Source of the DNA: Thermoplasmata archaeon
GTDB taxonomy: Archaea > Thermoplasmatota > Thermoplasmata > Thermoplasmatales > Thermoplasmataceae
Direction: 5' to 3'
Length of the DNA stretch: 12,923 bases
Assembly: GCA_021797295.1 (NCBI GenBank)
Contig: JAKAAA010000024.1
Location: forward strand, 1 to 12,923
Positions 7,313 to 12,923 of this stretch are shown here, piece after piece. The position numbers and the translations under genes are program-made. The notes beneath the pieces were generated by a model. It was not told where the DNA came from. It did no database searches and saw only the letters and a list, made by a program, of their open reading frames with translations. Position 1 is the first letter of the stretch. Every line of letters begins with the position of its first letter.

Positions 7313-7324
7313 TTAATAATAATT
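7313..7324 (+). promoter_or_regulatory. Candidate TATA box for the GGPP synthase gene
   Basis: TTAATAATAATT is centred about 26 bases before the TTG start at 7344 and preceded by a purine run (GAAAAAAG) resembling a BRE. The spacing supports a leaderless message beginning at the TTG. Confidence 0.4.
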
Positions 7325-7343
7325 CAACTGATTACCTTATAAA

Positions 7344-8399
7344 TTGAAAAACATAGAAATATATAAAGAGCAATTAAATAGCTTAAGAGAAAGAGTTAAT
7401 CTAAAGTTAGAAGATTACTTTAAGTTCAAACTTGATGAATGCGATGATCAAGTAATAAGGAATGTTATAAAAAAGTTAAAAGAATTCACGATGAACGGTG
7501 GTAAACGTGTCAGACCCATATTAATGATAATGGGGTACAGCCTGTTTTCGGAAATAAGCGAAAATATCATAAATGCATCAATTTCCATAGAAATGGCACA
7601 GTCATTCCTTTTAATACATGACGATATAATGGACCAGAGCGACATACGCAGAGGCGAACCAAGTTTTCACAGGGCGGTTGAGAAGTCATTACATCGTGAT
7701 GGCGCTGGGCGAATAGCGGAGAATATAGCAATAAGCGCCGGAGATTTAATAGATACTTTCTCTCATGAGGCACTATTACGTTCCGGTTTCCCCATTGAGA
7801 ATCTCCTTGACGCTGATTTTCAATTTTCTAAAATAATAGAAGATACAGGAAAGGGTCAGATACTGGATATATATTCTTCCTTGGAGGATGTTTACAGTGA
7901 AGATCGGCTTTTGAAACTCCATTTCCTCAAAACGGCAAGATACACCATACAGGGGCCGATGTTAATGGGTGCACTTCTCTCTGGAAACAAAAAGTACCTG
8001 AATGAAATAGAAGAGTTCGGAAAAAACGCAGGAATAGCATTTCAGCTTTACGATGACATGCTGGGCCTTTTCGGAGATGAGAAAAAAACAGGAAAATCTA
8101 TTAAAAGTGATGTAAACGAGGGTAAAAAAACCCTTTTAATGATAAAAGCATATGAAAATTCTGACAATATAACACGTGAATTCATAGACAAATGCCTGAA
8201 TAGTGGTGATATAAGTGATTCAGATTTTGAAAAATTGAGAAAAATAGTAAGGAATTCCGGATCGCTTGCATATACAAAGCAAAAGATAGATGAATATAAT
8301 ACCAGGGCCAGTGAGTCTATCAGACAAATTGATGGAAATCAAGATGTGGTGGAAATGCTGAATTTTCTTCTGGAATATTTAATAAAAAGGGAAAATTAA
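7344..8399 (+). CDS. idsA: Short-chain polyprenyl diphosphate synthase, probably geranylgeranyl diphosphate synthase
   Basis: All-helical prenyltransferase that condenses isopentenyl diphosphate onto allylic diphosphates, making the C20 chains of archaeal ether lipids. Of 351 residues, the order is GGKRVRP (52-58), first Asp-rich motif DDIMD (93-97), KTARYT (196-201), second Asp-rich motif DDMLGLFGD (237-245) and the GK...SDVNEGKKTL tail. Phe88 is the fifth residue before the first Asp-rich motif and that motif has no insertion; known archaeal GGPP synthases use a bulky residue at this position to stop at C20, so C20 is the likeliest product. The second motif has Gly instead of the last Asp, common in archaeal homologues. 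The start is TTG at 7344; the next Met (residue 50) would remove the conserved N-terminus. The stop overlaps the convergent xerA stop (TTAA). Confidence 0.92.
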   Translation: MKNIEIYKEQLNSLRERVNLKLEDYFKFKLDECDDQVIRNVIKKLKEFTMNGGKRVRPILMIMGYSLFSEISENIINASISIEMAQSFLLIHDDIMDQSDIRRGEPSFHRAVEKSLHRDGAGRIAENIAISAGDLIDTFSHEALLRSGFPIENLLDADFQFSKIIEDTGKGQILDIYSSLEDVYSEDRLLKLHFLKTARYTIQGPMLMGALLSGNKKYLNEIEEFGKNAGIAFQLYDDMLGLFGDEKKTGKSIKSDVNEGKKTLLMIKAYENSDNITREFIDKCLNSGDISDSDFEKLRKIVRNSGSLAYTKQKIDEYNTRASESIRQIDGNQDVVEMLNFLLEYLIKREN

Positions 8400-9238
8400 T
8401 ATTTAGGCATATGCTGTGAATACATTTCTTTCAGGGTATTATCATCTATATGTGTGTAAATCTGTGTTGTTGCCAGACTGGAATGGCCAAGAATTTGCTG
8501 AATAAACCTGATATCACCGCCATTTCTTAATATTGATGTTGCAAATGTGTGCCTCAGCACGTGTGGAGTGACTTTTTTAGTTATTCCGGAATTTTCAGCA
8601 ACCCTTTTAACCATACGTTCAACAGTGCTGGTATTGAATTTTGTTTTCTTATTGGAAATAAACAAATAATTGTTGTTTGACCTTATTTTTATACGTTCCT
8701 TCATATAGCTCTTTATATGATCTTTGCAGATATCTGGCATGACTACAATTCGATCTTTATCTCCCTTTCCTGCATGAACATATATAATATTCTCTTCAAA
8801 ATCTATATCCCCTATCTCCAGATTGACAAGTTCACTGACCCTTAGTCCTGTATATAGAAAAACGGATAATACTGCTATATCCCGGTTATTGCTTGATCCA
8901 TTCAGGAGTGTACCTGCATCCTTCTGGTTAAGATAAACGGGCATTTTCTGAGACCTTCTGGGAGGAAGAAGATTGGGTGGTATATCCATATTTTTAAATT
9001 TATAATACAGTTTCACGGCCTTCATGGCAAGATACTGGGATGCCTTGGAATACTGTTTTTCAATAACAATAAAATTTTTGTAATTTTCTATGTCTTCAAA
9101 ACTAATGACTGAAATATCTTTATCACAGTAAGAAAGGAATCCGGAAATGAGAAATTTGTACTCCTTGATAGTATAAAAGCTTTTTCGTTCCGTGATCATG
9201 AATCTTTCAAAAGATTTCAGTTCTCTTCCTACGTCCAT
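8396..9238 (-). CDS. xerA: Tyrosine recombinase, archaeal XerA type
   Basis: Site-specific recombinase of 280 residues, the length of archaeal XerA, which resolves chromosome dimers at a dif site. An N-terminal SAM-like core-binding domain (about 1-85) precedes the catalytic domain. The whole active site is present: R133 in TGLRVSEL, K158 in the GKGDKDR hairpin, H226-x-x-R229 in HVLRHTFA, H252 in GHSS and nucleophile Y261 in IYTHI. The short C-terminal tail (to 280) fits Xer proteins better than phage integrases, and there is no flanking tRNA, attachment site or phage gene, so a chromosomal housekeeping role is likelier than an integrase. No convincing 28-base dif-like palindrome was seen here. 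It lies 39 bases downstream of the membrane-protein gene on the same strand and could share its transcript. Confidence 0.92.
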   Translation of the reverse strand: MDVGRELKSFERFMITERKSFYTIKEYKFLISGFLSYCDKDISVISFEDIENYKNFIVIEKQYSKASQYLAMKAVKLYYKFKNMDIPPNLLPPRRSQKMPVYLNQKDAGTLLNGSSNNRDIAVLSVFLYTGLRVSELVNLEIGDIDFEENIIYVHAGKGDKDRIVVMPDICKDHIKSYMKERIKIRSNNNYLFISNKKTKFNTSTVERMVKRVAENSGITKKVTPHVLRHTFATSILRNGGDIRFIQQILGHSSLATTQIYTHIDDNTLKEMYSQHMPKY

Positions 9239-9277
9239 TTTTATGTATATATTATCGCCTCTTATTGTTTATGATTT

Positions 9278-9721
9278 TTACCTTTCATGAATTCCGTAAG
9301 TGTCAATATCATTGTTTCCAGTTTCGGCAGTTTTATAGTATGAAATTACCATGGCAAAAAATAGTATTGACAGTCCCTCTACTATCAAATAACCTGATCG
9401 TATCCCGTTGTACTGCGAGGTATTTATAGGGGAAACCCGTAATATCATAGCCATAGCAGAACCTGCAACAATAAAAATGGCGGATGACGCTATAAGTATC
9501 ATTCTGTTTCTTCTCATGGTTGTGTCAGGAAATAGAAGTCCTACGGCTATAAACACATCTCCGAAAATCAGGAATATGGGGAATATTCTGGGTATCACAC
9601 CGGAGTAGTAGTCCGATTGAAAATATTGTGAAAGCTTATCTCCGGGAATTAAAAAAATAAACAGGTATGTAACTAAAACAATCACCGTTCCAGTTGCCGA
9701 AAATATGCTATACCTGTTCAT
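9278..9721 (-). CDS. Four-helix membrane protein of unknown function
   Basis: I do not recognise a family. The 147 residues contain four hydrophobic helices at about 7-25, 42-64, 74-95 and 109-129. The basic RRNR (70-73) between helices 2 and 3 and basic residues at both ends suggest that both termini and the middle loop face the cytoplasm. The two outer loops are short (about 26-41 and 96-108) and the last 18 residues are hydrophilic. There are no cysteines, no histidines within the helices and no enzyme motif. It is preceded by the best BRE-plus-TATA promoter in the window at leaderless spacing, which makes it very likely a real gene. It is divergent from glycerol-1-phosphate dehydrogenase (131 bases) and lies upstream of xerA. 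Confidence 0.72.
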   Translation of the reverse strand: MNRYSIFSATGTVIVLVTYLFIFLIPGDKLSQYFQSDYYSGVIPRIFPIFLIFGDVFIAVGLLFPDTTMRRNRMILIASSAIFIVAGSAMAMILRVSPINTSQYNGIRSGYLIVEGLSILFFAMVISYYKTAETGNNDIDTYGIHER

Positions 9722-9741
9722 GATAATATTAATTGTCTGAC

Positions 9742-9760
9742 GTATATAAACATTTCGAAA
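9742..9760 (-). promoter_or_regulatory. BRE + TATA promoter of the four-helix membrane protein
   Basis: The minus strand reads CGAAA, two bases, then TTTATATAC. This is a classical archaeal BRE/TATA arrangement centred 25 bases before the ATG at 9721, giving a leaderless transcript. Confidence 0.65.
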
Positions 9761-9767
9761 TAATAAG

Positions 9768-9792
9768 TTTACGGCGTAAAAAATATATTTTT
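9768..9792. repeat. Two adjoining palindromes between divergent promoters
   Basis: TTTAC-GGC-GTAAA (9768-9780) is directly followed, sharing two A, by a perfect 14-base palindrome of five A, TATA and five T (9779-9792). The pair sits between the TATA boxes of the membrane-protein gene and egsA, where a regulator could control both. The second palindrome is low-complexity and could be fortuitous. Confidence 0.35.
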
Positions 9793-9823
9793 GGCATACG
9801 TTGTTATTCTATTAATACGTAAA

Positions 9824-9831
9824 TTTATATT
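9824..9831 (+). promoter_or_regulatory. TATA box of egsA
   Basis: TTTATATT, preceded by CGTAAA, is centred 25-26 bases before the ATG at 9853. It matches the archaeal TATA consensus at leaderless spacing. Confidence 0.65.
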
Positions 9832-9852
9832 CTAATTGAATATCATAAAATC

Positions 9853-10905
9853 ATGGAATTTAATAAAATCAAGGCCATGCATTTTCCGAATGATGTTTAC
9901 ATAGGTCATGATGCAATACAGAATATACGCCACGTGGCAGAAAAAAACTTAAAGTCAGGATCAATATTAATAGTTTCAGGAGAAAAAACATATAAAATAG
10001 CAGGGGAAGCAGTTAAAGATAAGCTTCAAGGTCTTGATTGCTACATTCTGATGACTGGAAACGCAACAATGGATGCTATTAAAAAAGCTAAAGATGAAAT
10101 TTCTGGCATCAGGATAGGCCTTGTAATAGGGGTTGGTGGAGGATCTAAAATAGATATGGGCAAAAAACTTGCGTATGACCTTGACGTTCCATTTATAAGT
10201 GTACCTACTGCACCGAGCCATGACGGAATTGCATCTCCACGGGCGTCTATATACGATGGAAAATCTTTTCTATCTATAGAGGCTACTATGCCATCATCCA
10301 TACTGGCCGATACAAAGATAATGGTCAAAGCCCCATATAGATTTGCAGCAGCAGGTGCTTCAGATGTTATCGCAAATATAACTGCCGTAATGGACTGGAA
10401 AATGGCAAACAGAATAAAAGGAGAATCTTTCAGCACAACTGCCGCGGTGATCTCTGAGTATTCTTCCAGAGACCTGATAGAAAACGCAAATATAATACAG
10501 CCAGGTCTGGAATCAAGCATATGGCTGATAACCAAACAGATACTGGCTTCCGGCACGGCTATGGCAATAGCCGGGTCCTCGAGGCCTGCGAGCGGTAGTG
10601 AACACCTATTTGCACATGCTCTGGAGATTCTGGGGAGTGGGACGGCAATGCATGGCGAGCAGGTTGCCATGGGTTCACTGGCGTCAATGTACCTTCATGG
10701 TGGTGACTGGAAAATGCTTTACGAAACATATAAAAAGATAGGCGTTTCAACTAAAGTTGCTGATTACGGTATTCCAAATGATACTGCTATAAAAGCGCTT
10801 TCTATTGCTCACAGACTGCGTCCACAGCGGTATACAATACTCGGTGAGACGGATTTAAGTGAAGATGTTGCGAGAAATGCGCTAAAAATAACGGGAATAA
10901 TATAA
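9853..10905 (+). CDS. egsA: sn-Glycerol-1-phosphate dehydrogenase (archaeal)
   Basis: NAD(P)H-dependent enzyme reducing dihydroxyacetone phosphate to sn-glycerol 1-phosphate, the step that sets the stereochemistry of archaeal lipids. The 350-residue length is typical. The nucleotide-binding loop is GGGSKIDMGK (95-104), followed by the family signature SVPTAPSHDGIASPRAS (116-132). The three zinc ligands are D171 (GASDVIAN), H251 (GSEHLFAH) and H267 (MHGEQVAMG). The ATG at 9853 is supported by the TATA box. The gene stands alone, divergent from the membrane protein; its product joins with that of the nearby GGPP synthase in the first ether-lipid step. Related dehydroquinate-synthase-like or glycerol dehydrogenase assignments are much less likely given the signature. 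Confidence 0.95.
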   Translation: MEFNKIKAMHFPNDVYIGHDAIQNIRHVAEKNLKSGSILIVSGEKTYKIAGEAVKDKLQGLDCYILMTGNATMDAIKKAKDEISGIRIGLVIGVGGGSKIDMGKKLAYDLDVPFISVPTAPSHDGIASPRASIYDGKSFLSIEATMPSSILADTKIMVKAPYRFAAAGASDVIANITAVMDWKMANRIKGESFSTTAAVISEYSSRDLIENANIIQPGLESSIWLITKQILASGTAMAIAGSSRPASGSEHLFAHALEILGSGTAMHGEQVAMGSLASMYLHGGDWKMLYETYKKIGVSTKVADYGIPNDTAIKALSIAHRLRPQRYTILGETDLSEDVARNALKITGII

Positions 10906-10965
10906 ATTTTATATTATAATGTGTGTTTGAAATACAATTATCCTGTAAATCTTGTGCATTAGTTT

Positions 10966-10998
10966 GAACAGATATGTTCTTTCTGTACATCGCTACAG
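10966..10998. repeat. Two consecutive dyads before the UPF0179-GTPase-uS12 operon
   Basis: GAACA-GATA-TGTTC (10966-10979) is followed three bases later by CTGTA-CATCGC-TACAG (10983-10998). Both are perfect five-base inverted repeats. They end two bases before a TATA-like AATATATTT, so they occupy the place of an upstream operator or activator site. Function is unproven. Confidence 0.4.
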
Positions 10999-10999
10999 T

Positions 11000-11008
11000 A
11001 ATATATTT
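11000..11008 (+). promoter_or_regulatory. Candidate TATA box of the UPF0179-GTPase-uS12 operon
   Basis: TAATATATT would place transcription start near 11029, giving a leader of about 30 bases before the TTG at 11062 and leaving the in-frame ATG at 11017 outside the message. Other AT-rich boxes nearer the start are possible. Confidence 0.35.
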
Positions 11009-11061
11009 GACGAGGAATGATAACTTTAATAAACCATTTAATTTTATGGAATGTGATCAAA

Positions 11062-11493
11062 TTGAATAAAATAAGTTTAATAGGCGTTGATTTAGCCAGA
11101 AAAGACCTGGTATTTACATTCAGAGGACCATTATCCGGGAAATGCGATGAATGCAGAATAAAAAATGTATGTTTCAATCTAGAACTCGGTAAATCTTATC
11201 GAATAAAGGATGTCAAAGAGCAGATTAATCCATGTTTTGTTTATAACCAAAACAAGGTATCCACTATTGATGTGGAAGAAGTAGAGGATACATACAATAT
11301 TCAGAACGGAAAACGGCTCATGGAAGGGTCTTCAATTGAATTACGGAGTATGAAGTGTGATTATCTTACGTGCTCCAATATTGAAAAATGCAATCTTCTG
11401 AACATAAGAGGAAACAAGAAAATTGTGGTAAAGAAAATAAAGGGTAAATTAACCTGCCCCAAGGGATACGATATGCGCGAAGTTGAATCCTGA
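11062..11493 (+). CDS. UPF0179 family protein, cysteine-rich
   Basis: Member of the archaeal family UPF0179, whose function is not established as far as I know. With the chosen start it has 143 residues and eight cysteines in two sets: C28-x2-C31-x5-C37 plus C58, and C99-x4-C104-x5-C110 plus C132. Each set is followed by a lysine-rich beta-type segment, suggesting two similar metal or iron-sulfur modules. SLIGVDLA at the N-terminus and LTCPKGYD near the end fit the family. I chose TTG at 11062 because family proteins begin just before the SLIG strand and because TGTGAT (11052-11057) resembles the GGTGAT before the uS12 gene; GTG 11053 and ATG 11017 are in-frame alternatives. Its TGA overlaps the GTPase ATG by one base, so the two are translationally coupled. 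Confidence 0.85.
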   Translation: MNKISLIGVDLARKDLVFTFRGPLSGKCDECRIKNVCFNLELGKSYRIKDVKEQINPCFVYNQNKVSTIDVEEVEDTYNIQNGKRLMEGSSIELRSMKCDYLTCSNIEKCNLLNIRGNKKIVVKKIKGKLTCPKGYDMREVES

Positions 11494-12668
11494 TGCTTAA
11501 AATAGGTTTAATAGGAAAACCAAATGCCGGAAAGTCAACATTATTTTCTGCTATTACCTCAATCGATGTTGATATAGCAAATTATCCGTTCACAACAATC
11601 AAACCTAATATAGGCATTTCTTTCATAAAAGATATATGCCCGGAGAATGAAATTCATACTAAATGCAATCCTAGGGAAGGAAAATGTATTGATGGGATCC
11701 GGTACATCCCGGTGGAAATAATTGACGTTCCTGGACTAATTGAGGGCGCCAGTGAGGGAAAAGGCATGGGAAATGAGTTTCTGGATAATATCAGGGATGC
11801 TGATATAATTATCAATCTTTTTGATGCTTCCGGGATGACAGATGTTGAGGGTAATCCCGCAGAACAGAGGCATGATCCTCGTCAGGACATTGATTTTGTC
11901 TACAGAGAAATAATACAATGGATGAAGGGGAAAATATCAAAGGACTGGCAGAAATTTGCCAGAAAGGAGGATAACAGCCCGGATCGTCTTGAGATAAAAA
12001 TGCTCCAGAAGGTAGCAGCATTTGGCATAAATGAAAAAGAAATGCTTCTTATAATGACCAAAGAGAAGTTCCCAGATAAACTCATTCACTGGACGGAAAA
12101 TGATATACAGAGATTCTCTGAGGCAATTCTGAAATATGGTAAACCGGTTTTTAATATAGGAAACAAGGCTGATATGGTAACTGATGCAGAACTTGAAAGA
12201 ATTGAATCTGATGATAGTAAAATATATTTCATTTCAGCGCAGTACGAACTTGTTCTGGAACGGGCATTCAAAAACGGATATATCAAACCGGATGGTAATA
12301 GGTTTTCCTTCACTGATAAATCAGGAGATGCACAGAAAACTGTAATTAATGGTATTATGGAACGCATCAATGGAAGAGTTTTAAAGCGCTTTTATGACGT
12401 TCTCACTGATATTATAAAGTCTTTAGGGTATATTGTTGTATATCCCGTCCTTGATGAAAGCAAGTGGATAGATAAAAATGGTAATGTTCTTCCTGATGCC
12501 TATCTAATGAAAGATGGAGATACAGCTCTTGACCTCGCTTATAAAATACATACGGATATAGGAAAAAACTTTATCCGGGCAATGAATGGCCGTACCCAGA
12601 GAGTAATAGGAAAAGATTATAAATTATTAAATAATGACGTTATCAAAATAATTTCAAATTCAAGGTGA
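11493..12668 (+). CDS. Obg/YchF-family GTPase, Ygr210-like, with C-terminal TGS domain
   Basis: TRAFAC-class GTPase of the Obg-HflX superfamily, probably acting with the ribosome. In 391 residues: G1 GKPNAGKS (8-15), the YPFTTIKPN effector region (31-39), G3 DVPG (78-81) followed by the Obg-type glycine-rich [17 protein letters not shown]4 NKAD (224-227) and G5 SA (248-249). A helical insert (about 130-215) and a C-terminal TGS domain (about 316-389) complete the archaeal/eukaryotic Ygr210 plan. The intact NKxD separates it from bacterial YchF, which has an altered G4 and prefers ATP. C58 and C65 in CNPREGKC are a conserved feature of this subgroup. Its ATG shares one base with the UPF0179 stop, and the uS12 start follows four bases after its stop, which ties it to translation. 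Confidence 0.92.
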   Translation: MLKIGLIGKPNAGKSTLFSAITSIDVDIANYPFTTIKPNIGISFIKDICPENEIHTKCNPREGKCIDGIRYIPVEIIDVPGLIEGASEGKGMGNEFLDNIRDADIIINLFDASGMTDVEGNPAEQRHDPRQDIDFVYREIIQWMKGKISKDWQKFARKEDNSPDRLEIKMLQKVAAFGINEKEMLLIMTKEKFPDKLIHWTENDIQRFSEAILKYGKPVFNIGNKADMVTDAELERIESDDSKIYFISAQYELVLERAFKNGYIKPDGNRFSFTDKSGDAQKTVINGIMERINGRVLKRFYDVLTDIIKSLGYIVVYPVLDESKWIDKNGNVLPDAYLMKDGDTALDLAYKIHTDIGKNFIRAMNGRTQRVIGKDYKLLNNDVIKIISNSR

Positions 12669-12669
12669 T
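12664..12669 (+). promoter_or_regulatory. Shine-Dalgarno site of the uS12 gene
   Basis: GGTGAT, three bases before the GTG at 12673, matches the archaeal anti-SD. It overlaps the GTPase stop codon, so uS12 is translated from an internal site on a shared message. Confidence 0.6.
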
Positions 12670-12672
12670 ATA

Positions 12673-12923
12673 GTGCCCAATGGTATAAATGCAGGAAAAA
12701 AATTAATGAAAGCGAGGAAACATTATGCGTGGTCTGATAGAGATTACAAGAGGAGAATGCTTGATTTGAGAAGGAAGAGCGATCCCCTCGAGGGTTCACC
12801 ACAGGCTAAGGGCATTGTTATAGAAAAAGTCGGTATAGAAGCAAAGCAGCCTAACTCTGGAATCAGGAAATGTGTTAAAATACAGTTAATAAAGAATGGC
12901 AGACAGTTATCTGCATTTGCGCC
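12673..12923 (+). CDS. rps12: 30S ribosomal protein uS12 (S12P), 3'-truncated by the window edge
   Basis: Small-subunit decoding-centre protein. Eighty-three residues are visible of the roughly 140-147 usual in archaea. The start [11 protein letters not shown], the WSDRDYKRR segment (20-28), [13 protein letters not shown] (37-49) and the near-universal [10 protein letters not shown] (58-67) with [11 protein letters not shown] (72-82) match archaeal S12. Gly63 stands where Ala is common in the PNSAIRKC motif. The start is GTG at 12673, five bases after the GTPase stop and with GGTGAT upstream; no ATG is available. In most archaea uS12 leads the str cluster (uS7, EF-2), which would lie just past the window. 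It is transcribed with, or directly after, the UPF0179 and GTPase genes. Confidence 0.94.
   Translation, partial: MPNGINAGKKLMKARKHYAWSDRDYKRRMLDLRRKSDPLEGSPQAKGIVIEKVGIEAKQPNSGIRKCVKIQLIKNGRQLSAFA

Noticed and set aside
8396..9238. XerA recombinase as a sign of an integrated element
   Set aside because: No attachment repeats, tRNA, phage or plasmid genes flank it, the length and motifs fit chromosomal XerA, and the neighbours are housekeeping genes.
10041..10670. Long open frame (209 codons) on the strand opposite egsA
   Set aside because: It is the complement of a fully convincing egsA gene, and its protein has no recognisable domain.
11017..11061. ATG at 11017 as the start of the UPF0179 gene (15 extra residues)
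   Set aside because: Family proteins begin at the SLIG strand, the extra residues look like translated leader, and a likely transcription start falls after this ATG. It remains possible.

Overview
The window looks like a chromosomal segment of an archaeon, most likely of the order Thermoplasmatales (Ferroplasma, Picrophilus, Acidiplasma or Cuniculiplasma type). The pointers are: sn-glycerol-1-phosphate dehydrogenase and a short-chain GGPP synthase (archaeal ether lipids), a XerA-type recombinase, a UPF0179 protein, an archaeal uS12, AT-rich DNA with many ATA, AGA and AGG codons, frequent GTG/TTG starts, and TATA boxes about 25 bases before start codons, as expected for leaderless transcripts. 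The genus call is an inference from gene content.

Layout. (1) Positions 1-2583: a tightly overlapping plus-strand operon with the 3' part of a B12-dependent acyl-CoA mutase large subunit, its separate B12-binding small subunit, and the MeaB/ArgK-type GTPase that protects or reloads such mutases. (2) 2706-4632: a small heat-shock protein converging on an ABC1/UbiB-type kinase with two C-terminal membrane helices. (3) 4898-7254: ribulose-phosphate 3-epimerase, converging with an interleaved stop on a zinc-lobed but catalytically Zn-less MDR oxidoreductase, then a six-repeat TPR protein. (4) 7344-9721: GGPP synthase converging, with overlapping stops, on a XerA tyrosine recombinase, which lies downstream of a four-helix membrane protein of unknown function. 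(5) 9853-10905: glycerol-1-phosphate dehydrogenase, divergent from the membrane protein gene. (6) 11062-12923: an apparent operon of a cysteine-rich UPF0179 protein, an Ygr210-like Obg/YchF GTPase and ribosomal protein uS12, which runs off the window and probably opens a str-type operon.

How the genes work together. The first block interconverts branched and linear acyl-CoA thioesters, probably feeding succinyl-CoA or butyryl-CoA metabolism. GGPP synthase and G1P dehydrogenase supply the two precursors of the archaeal lipid core. The UbiB-like kinase may belong to quinone or isoprenoid handling. The last block is translation-related. There is no CRISPR array, insertion sequence, rRNA or recognisable tRNA, and no sign of a defence island. 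The region reads as core genome; its most interesting points are the substrate-determining residue of the mutase, the duplicated four-cysteine modules of UPF0179, the modified A-rich loop of the UbiB-like kinase, and dyad symmetries in two promoter regions.
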